Source: Flavonifractor sp052065355 (GTDB lineage Bacteria > Bacillota > Clostridia > Oscillospirales > Oscillospiraceae). Taken from it: a stretch of 64,000 bases of DNA. A program made the translations under genes and the position numbers. The stretch covers positions 62,001 through 126,000 of the forward strand of contig NZ_JBQHUF010000001.1 of NCBI RefSeq assembly GCF_052065355.1, read 5' to 3'. This document shows, one piece after another, positions 1 through 7,806 of this stretch. Under the pieces are notes generated by a model that was not told the origin of the DNA, made no database searches, and saw nothing but the letters and a program-made list of their open reading frames with translations. How positions within the stretch are numbered: the first letter of the stretch is position 1; each line of letters begins with the position of its first letter.

Positions 1-1
1 T

Positions 2-163
2 CCGGTGCCCATGAATTACGGGACCGACGCCCTGATGGACCCGGTGGATCTCGCCAACGCCATCGTTTTCCTGGCCTCCCCGGAGGCCCACGGTATCAAC
101 GGCGTGGTCCTCTTTGTGGACGCAGGCACGGACGCGCTGCTCAATTCCGAAAAGGTGTATTAA
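2..163 (+). CDS. SDR-family oxidoreductase, C-terminal fragment (5' end outside window)
   Basis: The reading frame is open from the window edge and ends with TAA at 161-163, giving 53 residues. The segment reads DPVDLANAIVFLAS, then SPEAHGINGVVLFVDAGTD. This is the usual end of a short-chain dehydrogenase: helix alphaF/G, then the (I/V)NGxxLxVDxG strand. The catalytic Tyr-Lys and the NAD(P)-binding Gly motif would lie upstream, so substrate and cofactor cannot be judged. The next gene starts 14 bases downstream with its own AGGAGG-type site and is probably co-transcribed. Confidence 0.8.
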   Translation, partial: PVPMNYGTDALMDPVDLANAIVFLASPEAHGINGVVLFVDAGTDALLNSEKVY

Positions 164-177
164 GGAGGGAACGGGAA

Positions 178-510
178 ATGATTATTGCGGATTACGTCAA
201 CGCCATGGAAAGCAAGGATTATCAGGCCCTCTCCCGCTGCTTCGCGGACAACTGCCGCCTGTTCGACTACTGTCCCGCCGTCGTGGGCCAGGATAACTTC
301 TATATCTACGGCAAGCGGGCGGTGGATATGTTCTACCACAATAAATTCATCCTGGGCGGCCTGTCCATCCAGGACCCTATGATTGTGGATGAGCGAACGG
401 TGAACTTTTACGCCAGCTACGGAGGTCCCATGGTCCATGTGATCGTCAATATCGAAAGCTATGACTCCCGGACGGGACTGATCAAGGAAATGGTCATCCG
501 CCCGGCGTAA
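178..510 (+). CDS. SnoaL/NTF2-like small protein
   Basis: A 110-residue protein preceded by AAGGAGGGA at 162-170, which fixes the ATG at 178. It opens with a helix (IIADYVNAMESKDYQAL) followed by the pattern of a cone-shaped alpha+beta barrel: a cluster of aromatic and acidic residues, then GGPMVHVIVNIES near the C-terminus. This resembles SnoaL-like/NTF2-fold proteins, which can be isomerases, dehydratases or pure ligand-binding proteins. It lies 14 bases after an SDR gene, and SDR plus SnoaL pairs often act on the same small molecule. No catalytic residues can be assigned with confidence, so the function is open. Confidence 0.7.
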   Translation: MIIADYVNAMESKDYQALSRCFADNCRLFDYCPAVVGQDNFYIYGKRAVDMFYHNKFILGGLSIQDPMIVDERTVNFYASYGGPMVHVIVNIESYDSRTGLIKEMVIRPA

Positions 511-523
511 CCAAACAGAAAAA

Positions 524-551
524 CCCGGCCCCGCCGTTAGGCGGGGCCGGG
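524..551. terminator. Bidirectional rho-independent terminator
   Basis: A perfect 12-base stem (CCCGGCCCCGCC / GGCGGGGCCGGG, loop GTTA) is flanked by A5 on the left and T5 on the right. It can serve both the plus-strand SnoaL-like gene and the converging minus-strand membrane protein. Confidence 0.92.
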
Positions 552-559
552 TTTTTCAT

Positions 560-2302
560 TTATGCCGCCGGAGTGACGGCGGGGCTGACTATGGGTTCGG
601 GCTCTGGTGTGGTCTCCGGGGCAGCTTCATCCAGGGTGATGATGGAGCCGTCCAGGATGGAGTTGTCGCCTCCCTCCACCGGAGCGGTGTGGTGGATGGT
701 GACAGTGTCGCCCACGTTGAGGATGACAGCCACCGGATTAGCGGCGGCGGACAGGCTGTAATAGGTTTCATCCCCCTCCAGGCGGATGAAGTAGTAGGAG
801 TTTCCGTCCATGACGGCGGAGCGGATGTCGGCGATGACGCCGCTGGCCTCGGTCTGAGGCACGTCCTCGGTCTGGGTGATCCCACCGTCCCGCAGCATGC
901 GGATATATTCCTGCTCACACTGGGCCACAGTGGTGCCGGTAGCGGCGATCTGGTACTGGGCCACATTGACCATGGCGTACATCTTTACCAGATTGTCCTT
1001 GCCCTTCAGGGGGATGAAGTAGGTGGGCTGGCCGTCGATATTGAGCAGCAGGGGGAAGGTGGCCACGTAGCCCAGATCCTGCACCTCACTCTGGGCGGAG
1101 GACATGGCCGCAGCCTCGGTGGCGCCGGGGGCGGAGTAGAACTTGGTCTCCTTGGTGCGCTGGTTGGACAGCAGGAAGCCCAGATTGGACTGGTCGGCGT
1201 TGGCGGAGGTGACGCCGGTGTACATATACACGTCGTCATTCAGGGCAATATAGTTGGAGTCCTCGGTGGTCACTGTCACGTCCCGCTGGCCGAAAATGGA
1301 GTTGATAAAGCCGTTGACCAGAGTGCCATGGTAGTCATACTGTTCCATGATAAGCTCGGGGGTAAACACATTGTCCACCCAGGTGGGGATATCGGCCAGC
1401 TCATAGTAGGTGCTCTCACCGGTGATGGCGTTTACAAGCACGGCGCCGCAGATATCCTCGCCGCCGAACAGGCCGATGGTCTTGACGATGCGGGGGGCGA
1501 TCCAGTAGGGCTGGCCCTCTTCATTGATCTCAAACTGAGGGGTACCGAAGATATAGGTGGGATACTGGAACCGGAGATGACGCTCGATGTTGCGGTTGAG
1601 AGGCTCGGAGAAGGAGTACTTCATTCCTTCGGTGAGCCGCACTACGGTGGCTTCCTGGGTCACCATGTCCACGATGACATAGGCGGGCAGGCCCTGAGAC
1701 CGGTTGGTGAACCACTTGATCAGGTCGGCGTAGGCGATGGGGGCCACACGGACGGGCCGGCCCTGGTAGTTGATCTGGGTGGAGTCGGCGGAGTAGTCGA
1801 ACTGGCTGACCATGTCGCTGAGGGTACCCATCTGGCGGTCGCCCAGGTACTCAGCGCTGGCCCGATCTAGGGTGGGGATCTTGTCAAAGGAGATCTGGCT
1901 GATGTCCTCGGCAAACTTTCCGTCCTCAACCGTCAGCAGATCCCGGTAGGCGCCCGCCCGGAAGATGGGCAAGGAGATGATGGAGCCCACAATGGCCACC
2001 ACGATGAGGGCCAGGAACAAAATGCCCACCGGCAGACACTGGGACTTGATGAAGCGCAGATATTCCCTAGGTCCGCCGCCGGAGGTGACAGCCTGCATGC
2101 CGGAGGTGACCAGAGCGCAGATGACGTACACCACGCACAGGATGCCGACGAAGGAATAGAAGTCTCCGGATTGGAGATTGATTGGGGGCAGGGTAATATA
2201 GAAATACAGGAATCCCACAACAGCAGTGACCACAAGATTGATCAGCAGCTTGCCGGCCTTACTTTTGGGGCCGTGGGGGCGCTTGGCGGATGGATGCTCC
2301 AT
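560..2302 (-). CDS. Uncharacterised membrane protein with large extracytoplasmic region
   Basis: A 580-residue protein. The ATG at 2302 is preferred over an upstream in-frame start because AAAGGAG lies 7 bases before it and the extra N-terminus would overlap the promoter at 2343-2371. Three hydrophobic segments are visible near residues 19-38, 49-66 and 90-113. A long soluble, beta-rich region follows, ending in a Pro/Thr/Glu tail (TTPEPEPIVSPAV). I recognise no enzymatic motif. The soluble part contains phrases such as GRPVRVAPIAYADL and GQPYWIAPRIV, plausibly two related lobes. Function unknown. Confidence 0.85.
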   Translation of the reverse strand: MEHPSAKRPHGPKSKAGKLLINLVVTAVVGFLYFYITLPPINLQSGDFYSFVGILCVVYVICALVTSGMQAVTSGGGPREYLRFIKSQCLPVGILFLALIVVAIVGSIISLPIFRAGAYRDLLTVEDGKFAEDISQISFDKIPTLDRASAEYLGDRQMGTLSDMVSQFDYSADSTQINYQGRPVRVAPIAYADLIKWFTNRSQGLPAYVIVDMVTQEATVVRLTEGMKYSFSEPLNRNIERHLRFQYPTYIFGTPQFEINEEGQPYWIAPRIVKTIGLFGGEDICGAVLVNAITGESTYYELADIPTWVDNVFTPELIMEQYDYHGTLVNGFINSIFGQRDVTVTTEDSNYIALNDDVYMYTGVTSANADQSNLGFLLSNQRTKETKFYSAPGATEAAAMSSAQSEVQDLGYVATFPLLLNIDGQPTYFIPLKGKDNLVKMYAMVNVAQYQIAATGTTVAQCEQEYIRMLRDGGITQTEDVPQTEASGVIADIRSAVMDGNSYYFIRLEGDETYYSLSAAANPVAVILNVGDTVTIHHTAPVEGGDNSILDGSIITLDEAAPETTPEPEPIVSPAVTPAA

Positions 2303-2342
2303 ATTTGTTCTCCTTTTACGTTGGATTGCCGGTATAGAGGGT

Positions 2343-2371
2343 AGTATAGCCCAAAACCTGTGAAAAGGCAA
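2343..2371 (-). promoter_or_regulatory. SigA-type promoter for the 560-2302 gene
   Basis: Read on the minus strand: TTGCCT (2371-2366), 17-base spacer, TATACT (2348-2343). Confidence 0.7.
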
Positions 2372-2476
2372 CCCATTCACCAAAGACTGGGAGAGAAAGC
2401 AAATTCTCAAAAAAACACTGGCAAAGATACACAAAATAACTGGTAAAAATGAATTGTAAAGTTCTCGTAAAAGCCA

Positions 2477-2505
2477 TTGACTGGCAACTTTACATTCGGT
2501 ATACT
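2477..2505 (+). promoter_or_regulatory. SigA-type promoter for the Na/Pi cotransporter
   Basis: TTGACT at 2477-2482, 17-base spacer, TATACT at 2500-2505, 55 bases before the start codon. Confidence 0.8.
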
Positions 2506-2560
2506 ACATGCTGGAAAATGTAATAGTATCGAAAAAAGAGTGTAAAATGAGGGAAATAAA

Positions 2561-4219
2561 GTGGATGCAATGACCATTATCCTGGGGCTGCTGGGCGGCC
2601 TTGCTCTGTTCCTCTATGGTATGCAGATGATGAGCTCCGGTTTGGAGGCTGCGGCGGGCAACCGCATGAAAGGCATCCTGGAGCGGCTTACCTCTAATCG
2701 CTTTCTCGGTGTATTGGTAGGCGCGGGCATCACCGCCGTCATCCAGTCCTCTTCCGCCACCACTGTCATGGTGGTGGGCTTCGTCAACTCCGGAATGATG
2801 ACTCTGCGTCAGGCAGTGTGGATCATCATGGGTGCCAACATTGGTACCACCATCACCGGCCAGCTCATCGCCTTGGATGTGGGTGTGCTGGCTCCGCTGT
2901 TCGCCTTTGTAGGCGTGGCCATGGTGGTCTTCCTGAAGAAGCCCCAGATTCACCACTACGGCAATATTCTGGCTGGCCTGGGCGTGCTGTTTATCGGCAT
3001 GGACATGATGAGTTCTGCCATGTCCCCCCTGCGTGAGTGGCCCGCATTTGTCGATCTGGTCAGCACCTTCTCCAACCCTCTGGTGGGTATCGTCGCCGGC
3101 GCGGCCTTTACTGCCCTGATCCAGTCCTCCTCCGCTTCTGTGGGTATTCTGCAGGCTCTGGCGGTCAGCGGCGTGATCGGGCTGGACAACGCCGTGTTCG
3201 TCCTGTTCGGCCAGAATATCGGTACCTGCATCACCGCTGTGCTGGCCTCCGTGGGTACCAGCCGCAACGCCAAGCGTACCACGGTGATCCATCTGATGTT
3301 CAACCTCATCGGTACCACGATCTTTACCATCATCTGCATCCTCACCCCGCTGACCCAGTGGATGCAGGAACTGACTCCCTCTAATCCGGCGGCTCAGATC
3401 GCCAACATGCACACCCTGTTCAACGTGGTGACTACTCTGCTGCTGCTGCCTTTGGGCGGCTACCTTGTGAAGATAGCCATGAAGATCCTGCCCGACCGCA
3501 GCGAGGCAGGGGAGGAGGGCATGCACCTGGCCTACCTGGTGCCTGGCCCTGTCCACACCAAGCAGGAGCACCCCATCGGTTTCTCTGCGATGTATATCAC
3601 CCAGCTGCGTCAGGAACTCAACCGGATGCTGGCCATGGCCAAGGATAACATCGCACTGGGCTTCCAGGCAGTGCTGGACCGCGACCCCAAGCGGGTGGAG
3701 GAAGCCCTGGCCACGGAGGAGTATATCGACTACCTGAACAAGGAGATCTCCCAGTATATCTCCAAGGTCATCGTGTTTGAGACCAACGAAAAGGACTCCA
3801 CGGCCGTCAGTGCCTACTTCAAGATCACGGGCAATATCGAGCGTATCGGCGACCACGCCATGAACATCTGTGAGTATACCCAGATGATGCACGAGAAGAA
3901 CATCCATTTTTCAGAGGAAGCGCAGAAGGAACTCAAGACTATGGAGAGTGCCTGCCTGGAGGCTATGGACCTGCTGGAGCAGGAGGACATCCAGCGTACT
4001 GAGTGGCTGACCAAGGTCTCTGCTCTGGAGCAGCGGATGGACGACATGACCGAGAGCTACCGCAAGCACCAGATGGAGCGGATGAGGAAGGGCACCTGTT
4101 CCGACGAGGCCTGTATTATCTTCTCCGAGCTGCTTACCGACTTCGAGCGTATTGGCGACCACGCACTGAACATCGCCCAGGAGCGGGCGGGTATTGACGT
4201 GGCTGCTGCCAACGGATAA
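2561..4219 (+). CDS. Na/Pi-cotransporter family protein (NptA-like) with PhoU-like tail
   Basis: A 552-residue protein starting at GTG 2561, with GAGGGA 6 bases before it. The N-terminal half (about residues 1-320) is hydrophobic and carries the two inverted-repeat signatures of SLC34/NptA transporters, QSSSAT (62-67) and QSSSAS (188-193). These are known to form the phosphate and sodium site. Residues about 345-545 are helical, with two GNIERIGDHA/FERIGDHAL motifs typical of the PhoU metal-binding bundle. The family moves inorganic phosphate with sodium at the cytoplasmic membrane. A fused PhoU tail suggests phosphate- or c-di-AMP-linked control, but that is inference. Monocistronic, between its own promoter and a terminator. 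Confidence 0.93.
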   Translation: MDAMTIILGLLGGLALFLYGMQMMSSGLEAAAGNRMKGILERLTSNRFLGVLVGAGITAVIQSSSATTVMVVGFVNSGMMTLRQAVWIIMGANIGTTITGQLIALDVGVLAPLFAFVGVAMVVFLKKPQIHHYGNILAGLGVLFIGMDMMSSAMSPLREWPAFVDLVSTFSNPLVGIVAGAAFTALIQSSSASVGILQALAVSGVIGLDNAVFVLFGQNIGTCITAVLASVGTSRNAKRTTVIHLMFNLIGTTIFTIICILTPLTQWMQELTPSNPAAQIANMHTLFNVVTTLLLLPLGGYLVKIAMKILPDRSEAGEEGMHLAYLVPGPVHTKQEHPIGFSAMYITQLRQELNRMLAMAKDNIALGFQAVLDRDPKRVEEALATEEYIDYLNKEISQYISKVIVFETNEKDSTAVSAYFKITGNIERIGDHAMNICEYTQMMHEKNIHFSEEAQKELKTMESACLEAMDLLEQEDIQRTEWLTKVSALEQRMDDMTESYRKHQMERMRKGTCSDEACIIFSELLTDFERIGDHALNIAQERAGIDVAAANG

Positions 4220-4224
4220 TAAAA

Positions 4225-4260
4225 AACTGCGGCCTGCCGTTGATTCGGCAGGCCGCAGTT
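4225..4260. terminator. Bidirectional rho-independent terminator
   Basis: A 14-base stem AACTGCGGCCTGCC / GGCAGGCCGCAGTT with loop GTTGATTC, A-rich on the left and T-rich on the right, between two converging genes. Confidence 0.92.
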
Positions 4261-4275
4261 TTTATTGTTCTGGAG

Positions 4276-4860
4276 TTACAGATCAGCGCACTGGGCCTCG
4301 ATATCAGCCTCCTTGGCCTTCATAGCCTGGAGGGTGCGGTCCAGCAGGTCGTTCAGCTCCCAGCCCAGCATCTCGGCGCCCTGAGCGATGGTCTCCCGGG
4401 AGCAGCCGGCGGCAAAGCGCTTATCTTTATACTTCTTCTTCAGGCTGGACAGCTCCATGTCCTGCACGCTCTTGGAGGGACGCATCAGGGCCGCCGCACC
4501 GATGAGGCCGGTGAGCTCGTCGGCGGCGAAGAGCACCTTCTCCATCTCATGCTCCGGCTGAGCGTCACCATCGGTCATTCCCCAGCCATGGCTCACCACA
4601 GCGTGGATGAGGGCAGGGTCCAGATCTTTGGCCTCCATGATCTCCCGGACCTTGACGCAGTGCTCGTCGGGGTACTGCTCAAAATCCAGGTCGTGGAGCA
4701 GACCGGCCATGGCCCAGAAAGCCGCCTGGTCTCCATAGCCCAGCTCCTTGGCGTACCAGTCCATCACTGCTTCCACCGTAAAGGCGTGGCGGAGGTGGAA
4801 GGGCTCGTGATTGTATTCCTTCAGCAGGTCAAGGGCCTGCTCTCGTGTCAGCTGTGTCAT
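4276..4860 (-). CDS. HD-domain protein (predicted metal-dependent phosphohydrolase)
   Basis: A 194-residue protein. The ATG at 4860 is chosen because GGGAGG lies 9 bases upstream and a promoter sits at 4892-4921; the long upstream extension of the frame is not needed. Residues 25 (RHAFTVE), 56-57 (LLHDLDF) and the later VSHGWGM provide the His, His-Asp and His ligands expected of an HD fold. This family includes nucleotide and cyclic-dinucleotide hydrolases, often Mg or Mn dependent. The length matches the stand-alone HDIG-like hydrolases common in Clostridia. Substrate unknown. Confidence 0.87.
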   Translation of the reverse strand: MTQLTREQALDLLKEYNHEPFHLRHAFTVEAVMDWYAKELGYGDQAAFWAMAGLLHDLDFEQYPDEHCVKVREIMEAKDLDPALIHAVVSHGWGMTDGDAQPEHEMEKVLFAADELTGLIGAAALMRPSKSVQDMELSSLKKKYKDKRFAAGCSRETIAQGAEMLGWELNDLLDRTLQAMKAKEADIEAQCADL

Positions 4861-4891
4861 TGATGTGCGCCTCCCATTGTCGATTTTTCCC

Positions 4892-4921
4892 ATCATAACA
4901 CAGATCTGAAGATTTTGTAAA
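4892..4921 (-). promoter_or_regulatory. Candidate SigA promoter for the HD protein
   Basis: Minus strand: TTTACA (4921-4916), 18-base spacer, TATGAT (4897-4892). It lies between divergent genes. Confidence 0.6.
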
Positions 4922-4937
4922 GATGGAGGCGCAACGC

Positions 4938-4966
4938 TTGAAATCCTTCGGAAGGCGGAATATACT
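4938..4966 (+). promoter_or_regulatory. SigA-type promoter for the AIM24-family gene
   Basis: TTGAAA at 4938-4943, 17-base spacer, TATACT at 4961-4966, 30 bases before the ATG. Confidence 0.78.
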
Positions 4967-4996
4967 GAAACCACCACAGAAAAAGGAGGGTATCCT

Positions 4997-5677
4997 ATGA
5001 AGTATGAGATCCAAGGCGAGCCTATGCCGGTAGTGATCTGCCACCTGGAGGGCGGAGAGTCCATGATCACCGAGCGGGGGTCCATGGTGTGGATGAGCCC
5101 CAACATGAAGATGGAGACCGGTGCAGGCGGCCTGGGCAAGGCCTTTGGACGGATGTTTTCCGGTGATTCCATTTTCCAGAATACATATACCGCTCAGGGC
5201 GGGCCGGGCATGATCGCCTTTGCGTCCAGCTTCCCCGGCACCATCCGTGCTATTGAGATCGATCCTGCCCATCCCGTGGTGGTGCAGAAGAGTGGTTTCC
5301 TGGCCTCTGAGGAGGGTGTGGAGCTGTCTATCTTCTTCCAGAAAAAGATGGGCGTAGGCTTCTTCGGCGGCGAGGGCTTCATCATGCAGAAGTTGTCCGG
5401 CAGTGGTACGGCTTTTGTAGAGCTGGACGGCTCCGTGGTGGAATATGACCTCCAGCCGGGGCAGAGCATCGTGGTAGACAGCGGCAACCTGGCTATGATG
5501 GATGCTACCTGCTCTATGGATATCCAGATGGTAAAAGGCGTGAAGAACGTGCTCTTCGGGGGAGAAGGCTTGTTCAATACGGTGGTCACCGGCCCGGGTC
5601 GTGTGGTGCTCCAGACCATGCCCGTCAGCGGTGTGGCAGCTGCGCTGGCCCCTTTCATCAACACCGGCAGTAAGTAA
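4997..5677 (+). CDS. AIM24 / TIGR00266-family protein
   Basis: A 226-residue protein with AAGGAGGG before the ATG at 4997. It is a beta-rich, glycine-rich protein with the family pattern: MKYEIQGEPMPVVICHLEGGE, then QNTYTAQGGPGMIAFA, then GFLASEEGV and FFGGEGFIMQKLSG. These match bacterial TIGR00266/AIM24 proteins, a double-stranded beta-helix fold related to tryptophan RNA-binding attenuator-like repeats. Bacterial function is not established; the yeast homologue is mitochondrial. It has its own promoter and terminator, so it appears to be transcribed alone. Confidence 0.88.
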   Translation: MKYEIQGEPMPVVICHLEGGESMITERGSMVWMSPNMKMETGAGGLGKAFGRMFSGDSIFQNTYTAQGGPGMIAFASSFPGTIRAIEIDPAHPVVVQKSGFLASEEGVELSIFFQKKMGVGFFGGEGFIMQKLSGSGTAFVELDGSVVEYDLQPGQSIVVDSGNLAMMDATCSMDIQMVKGVKNVLFGGEGLFNTVVTGPGRVVLQTMPVSGVAAALAPFINTGSK

Positions 5678-5685
5678 GAAGATAA

Positions 5686-5718
5686 AAAGAAACACCAGCC
5701 ATAGGCTGGTGTTTCTTT
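5686..5718. terminator. Terminator hairpin, family 1 copy a
   Basis: A 15-base stem AAAGAAACACCAGCC / GGCTGGTGTTTCTTT, loop ATA, followed by T. The identical stem recurs at 7351-7384, on the other side of the sigma/anti-sigma operon. Confidence 0.9.
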
Positions 5719-5743
5719 TTGCGGTGTCATGGGGAGTGGGAGG

Positions 5744-6736
5744 TTATTGGCTTATCTGAATGGGAACCCCGCAGATCTCGATGTGGTCCAGTGCATCCAG
5801 ATCGATAAAGGTCTCATAGCTCTGTACAATCCGAAGTTCTCCTGTCGCGTTGTTGTCGCCACTGCCTGCACGGCTGCCGAAGGGGGCATGCTGGGATTCC
5901 AACTGCATGACGTTGCCCTCGTGGTCATAGAGGACAATGGTGGGGTCCGTGATGTTTGTACCGTTGGGATAGCGCTGGCACTGTCCGATCAGTCCCTCTC
6001 CCTGGAAATAAAGGGTGATGGAAACAGGGGAGACGGTCAGCTCCGTCAGAGTGGCAGTGGTATCCAACACAGGGACAGATACCTGAGGCTCCAGCCGGAT
6101 ACTCTGGTCCGCCAGATCCAGCTGGATATTCTGGAAGGTCCAGCTCCCGTCGAAGTCACAGACACTATTGTCGTGGCAGAGTTTGCCCAGAGTCAGGGAA
6201 AGGGCCTTCCCATGCAGAGACTCCTGACAATTCATCCAGAGGACGAAGCGAAGATGGTTATCTGCCTCATTGTTATCCGGGATCTGACTAATGTACCATG
6301 CGCCGGGGTGCCTGGCGCCCTCGCTGACATCGATGCCGATCTCTTCAATCGAATACGGAAGGGGAGACCCCGACTCCATTAGCACGGTCCCTTCGGGGGC
6401 TGTGACCTCTATTCCCACATATAAGCGGTTGTCGTCACCGATGCAGTCGGTAAGGGTCATGGTCCACCCCTCCACGGTTTGGCTCAGGTTCAGGATCTGA
6501 CTGTTCTTCTGGTAGACATAGGCTGCGGACTCTCCAAAGTAGGTCTGTAAAACCGGTTTAAGTAAAAATACGGCCCCTGTTGTGAGCATCAGCAGCCCCG
6601 CGATCACCGCTGCGGCCAGACCTGCCCGGAAAAAGCCTCTGGACCTTGCGGAATGTCGACCAGCTTCCGTCAACGCCTCCTCCACATAGCGGGGGCTGAT
6701 CTCCCCCAAGGCATCTGATAGCTGTTCCCGTGTCAT
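5744..6736 (-). CDS. DUF4179-type anti-sigma factor / sigma-associated membrane protein
   Basis: A 330-residue protein. The ATG at 6736 overlaps the stop of the upstream ECF sigma gene (ATGA, 4 bases), with AAAGGAGGG 9 bases upstream, so the pair is translationally coupled. Residues about 1-37 are a charged cytoplasmic segment (MTREQLSDALGEI), 38-58 are one hydrophobic helix, and the rest is a predicted extracytoplasmic beta-rich domain (SQTVEGWTMTLTDCIGDDNRLYVGIEV) characteristic of DUF4179. These proteins accompany ECF sigma factors in Clostridia and are inferred to hold the sigma factor at the membrane until an envelope signal arrives. The cytoplasmic part lacks an obvious zinc (HxxxCxxC) anti-sigma motif. 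Confidence 0.82.
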   Translation of the reverse strand: MTREQLSDALGEISPRYVEEALTEAGRHSARSRGFFRAGLAAAVIAGLLMLTTGAVFLLKPVLQTYFGESAAYVYQKNSQILNLSQTVEGWTMTLTDCIGDDNRLYVGIEVTAPEGTVLMESGSPLPYSIEEIGIDVSEGARHPGAWYISQIPDNNEADNHLRFVLWMNCQESLHGKALSLTLGKLCHDNSVCDFDGSWTFQNIQLDLADQSIRLEPQVSVPVLDTTATLTELTVSPVSITLYFQGEGLIGQCQRYPNGTNITDPTIVLYDHEGNVMQLESQHAPFGSRAGSGDNNATGELRIVQSYETFIDLDALDHIEICGVPIQISQ

Positions 6737-7290
6737 CTCTGAATACCCTCCTTTGACAAATAGTTCCGTAGCTTTGCCCGGATCCGTGACAGCCGGACGG
6801 CAGCGTTGTGCTCCGTGATGTGGAATTCTGAGGCCAACTCGGCCAGAGATTTGGAAAACCAGTACCGCCGGAGGAACAGGATGCGGCTCTTTTGGTCCAG
6901 AGTACCGAGAAAAGCGTCCAGCTGTTTGCCCAGCTCTTTTGCATCCCACTGGTCCTCTACCGTCTCGCGGGCCGGAATACACTCCGCCAGTTCCTCCAAT
7001 GACATATCATAAAAGCTGTTGCGCTTTTCTGCAGTGTTCGCTTTATATTTTTTGATGGAGAGATTCCGTACAATTCGGCAAAGATAGGCCCGCAGTGGGT
7101 CCGGCCGATTGGGTGGGATGTTGTTCCACACAGCCAGATAGGCGTCGTTCACACACTCCTCTGCGTCCTCTTTGCTGTTTAAAATATGGAACGCCAGCTG
7201 TTTGCAAGCTGTTCCGTATTTTTTCTCCAACTCTGTGACGGCTGCCTCCGAGCGCAGGAAAAACAGGTCGATGATTTTGGCGTCCTCCAT
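6733..7290 (-). CDS. ECF-type RNA polymerase sigma factor
   Basis: A 185-residue protein with AAGGAGGGC before the ATG at 7290. The N-terminal half holds sigma region 2 (KEDAEECVNDAYLAVWN, then RAYLCRIVRNLSIKKY). The C-terminal half holds region 4 with its helix-turn-helix (SLAELASEFHITEHNAAVRLSRIRAKLR). The length is normal for the group. It is the first gene of a two-gene operon with a DUF4179 protein, its likely anti-sigma factor. ECF factors redirect polymerase to a small envelope-stress regulon. No autoregulated promoter motif could be defined beyond a weak GTGACA/TAGTAT pair upstream. Confidence 0.93.
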   Translation of the reverse strand: MEDAKIIDLFFLRSEAAVTELEKKYGTACKQLAFHILNSKEDAEECVNDAYLAVWNNIPPNRPDPLRAYLCRIVRNLSIKKYKANTAEKRNSFYDMSLEELAECIPARETVEDQWDAKELGKQLDAFLGTLDQKSRILFLRRYWFSKSLAELASEFHITEHNAAVRLSRIRAKLRNYLSKEGIQR

Positions 7291-7350
7291 TTTGCCCTCC
7301 TTTCTTCCTCACTCCTATACTACGGATTCGGACGTGAATGTCACAGTAAA

Positions 7351-7384
7351 AAAGAAACACCAGCCATTTGGCTGGTGTTTCTTT
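7351..7384. repeat. Terminator-like hairpin, family 1 copy b
   Basis: A 15-base stem AAAGAAACACCAGCC / GGCTGGTGTTTCTTT with loop ATTT, identical in the stem to 5686-5718. It lies upstream of the sigma gene and is not at the 3' end of any minus-strand gene, so its position is hard to explain as a simple terminator. Confidence 0.85.
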
Positions 7385-7387
7385 TGA

Positions 7388-7500
7388 GATCGGAGCCCCC
7401 ACACGGTGGTGCGGTGCTTTTACGCTGTACCTTAAATTTCCCGGGTACTCATAAAAATAACCACACCGTAAGGTGTGGTTATTTTTGTGCCTTGTCCGTA
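7388..7500. repeat. Mosaic palindromic repeat unit 1 (short form)
   Basis: Starts CGGAGCCCCCACACGGTGG, passes through a GGTGCTTTTACGCTGTAC segment and AAATTTCCCGGG, and ends in hairpin AAAAATAACCACACC / GGTGTGGTTATTTTT (7453-7467 / 7472-7486). The trailing TTGTCCGTAAAGTATAGATGCC resembles the trailer of unit 2. Compared with unit 2 it lacks about 110 internal bases. Together with unit 2 it fills the 516-base gap between the sigma factor and the next gene, in which I see no coding sequence. Confidence 0.75.
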
Positions 7501-7508
7501 AAGTATAG

Positions 7509-7780
7509 ATGCCAGTCAAAACCGGGGCCCCGCACGGCGGGGCGGCGCATTTTCGCCGTACGAGTGTTTTGCCGAAGGGCAAACCTTGGCGGGTTGCCGC
7601 CGCAGCGGCGTTTCGGAGCGCAACCGCCCGTAGGGCGGCTCTTAGCGCGAAGATGGGCAATTCATTTGCCCGAGCATTTCAAATTTCCCAGGGATCCAAA
7701 AAAATAACCACACCTGACGGTGTGGTTATTTTTTTGTCTGGTCCGAACACTTTAGATGCTGGCCGAAACCGGAACTTCTG
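7509..7780. repeat. Mosaic palindromic repeat unit 2 (long form) and start of a third
   Basis: GATGCCAGTCAAAACCGGGG, then CGGCGCATTTTCGCCGTACG, a GC-rich middle with short inverted repeats, hairpin GGGCAATTCATTTGCCC (7651-7667), the linker GAGCATTTCAAATTTCCC, and hairpin AAAAATAACCACACC / GGTGTGGTTATTTTT (7700-7714 / 7719-7733). The sequence after it (TTAGATGCTGGCCGAAACCGG) repeats the unit's own beginning, so the array is tandem. The last hairpin also sits at the 3' end of the minus-strand gene at 7807-8526 and could terminate it. Confidence 0.78.
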
Positions 7781-7806
7781 CGCTTAACCCCAGGCGGCTT
7801 CGTCAA

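Noticed and set aside
689..1870. Long plus-strand open frames opposite the membrane protein (and similar His/Gly/Gln-rich frames opposite most genes here)
   Set aside because: They have no ribosome site, have composition typical of antisense frames in GC-rich genes, and lie opposite better-supported genes.
7351..7384. Insertion-sequence terminal inverted repeats around the sigma operon
   Set aside because: Each copy is itself a palindrome, no target duplication was seen, and no transposase lies between them.
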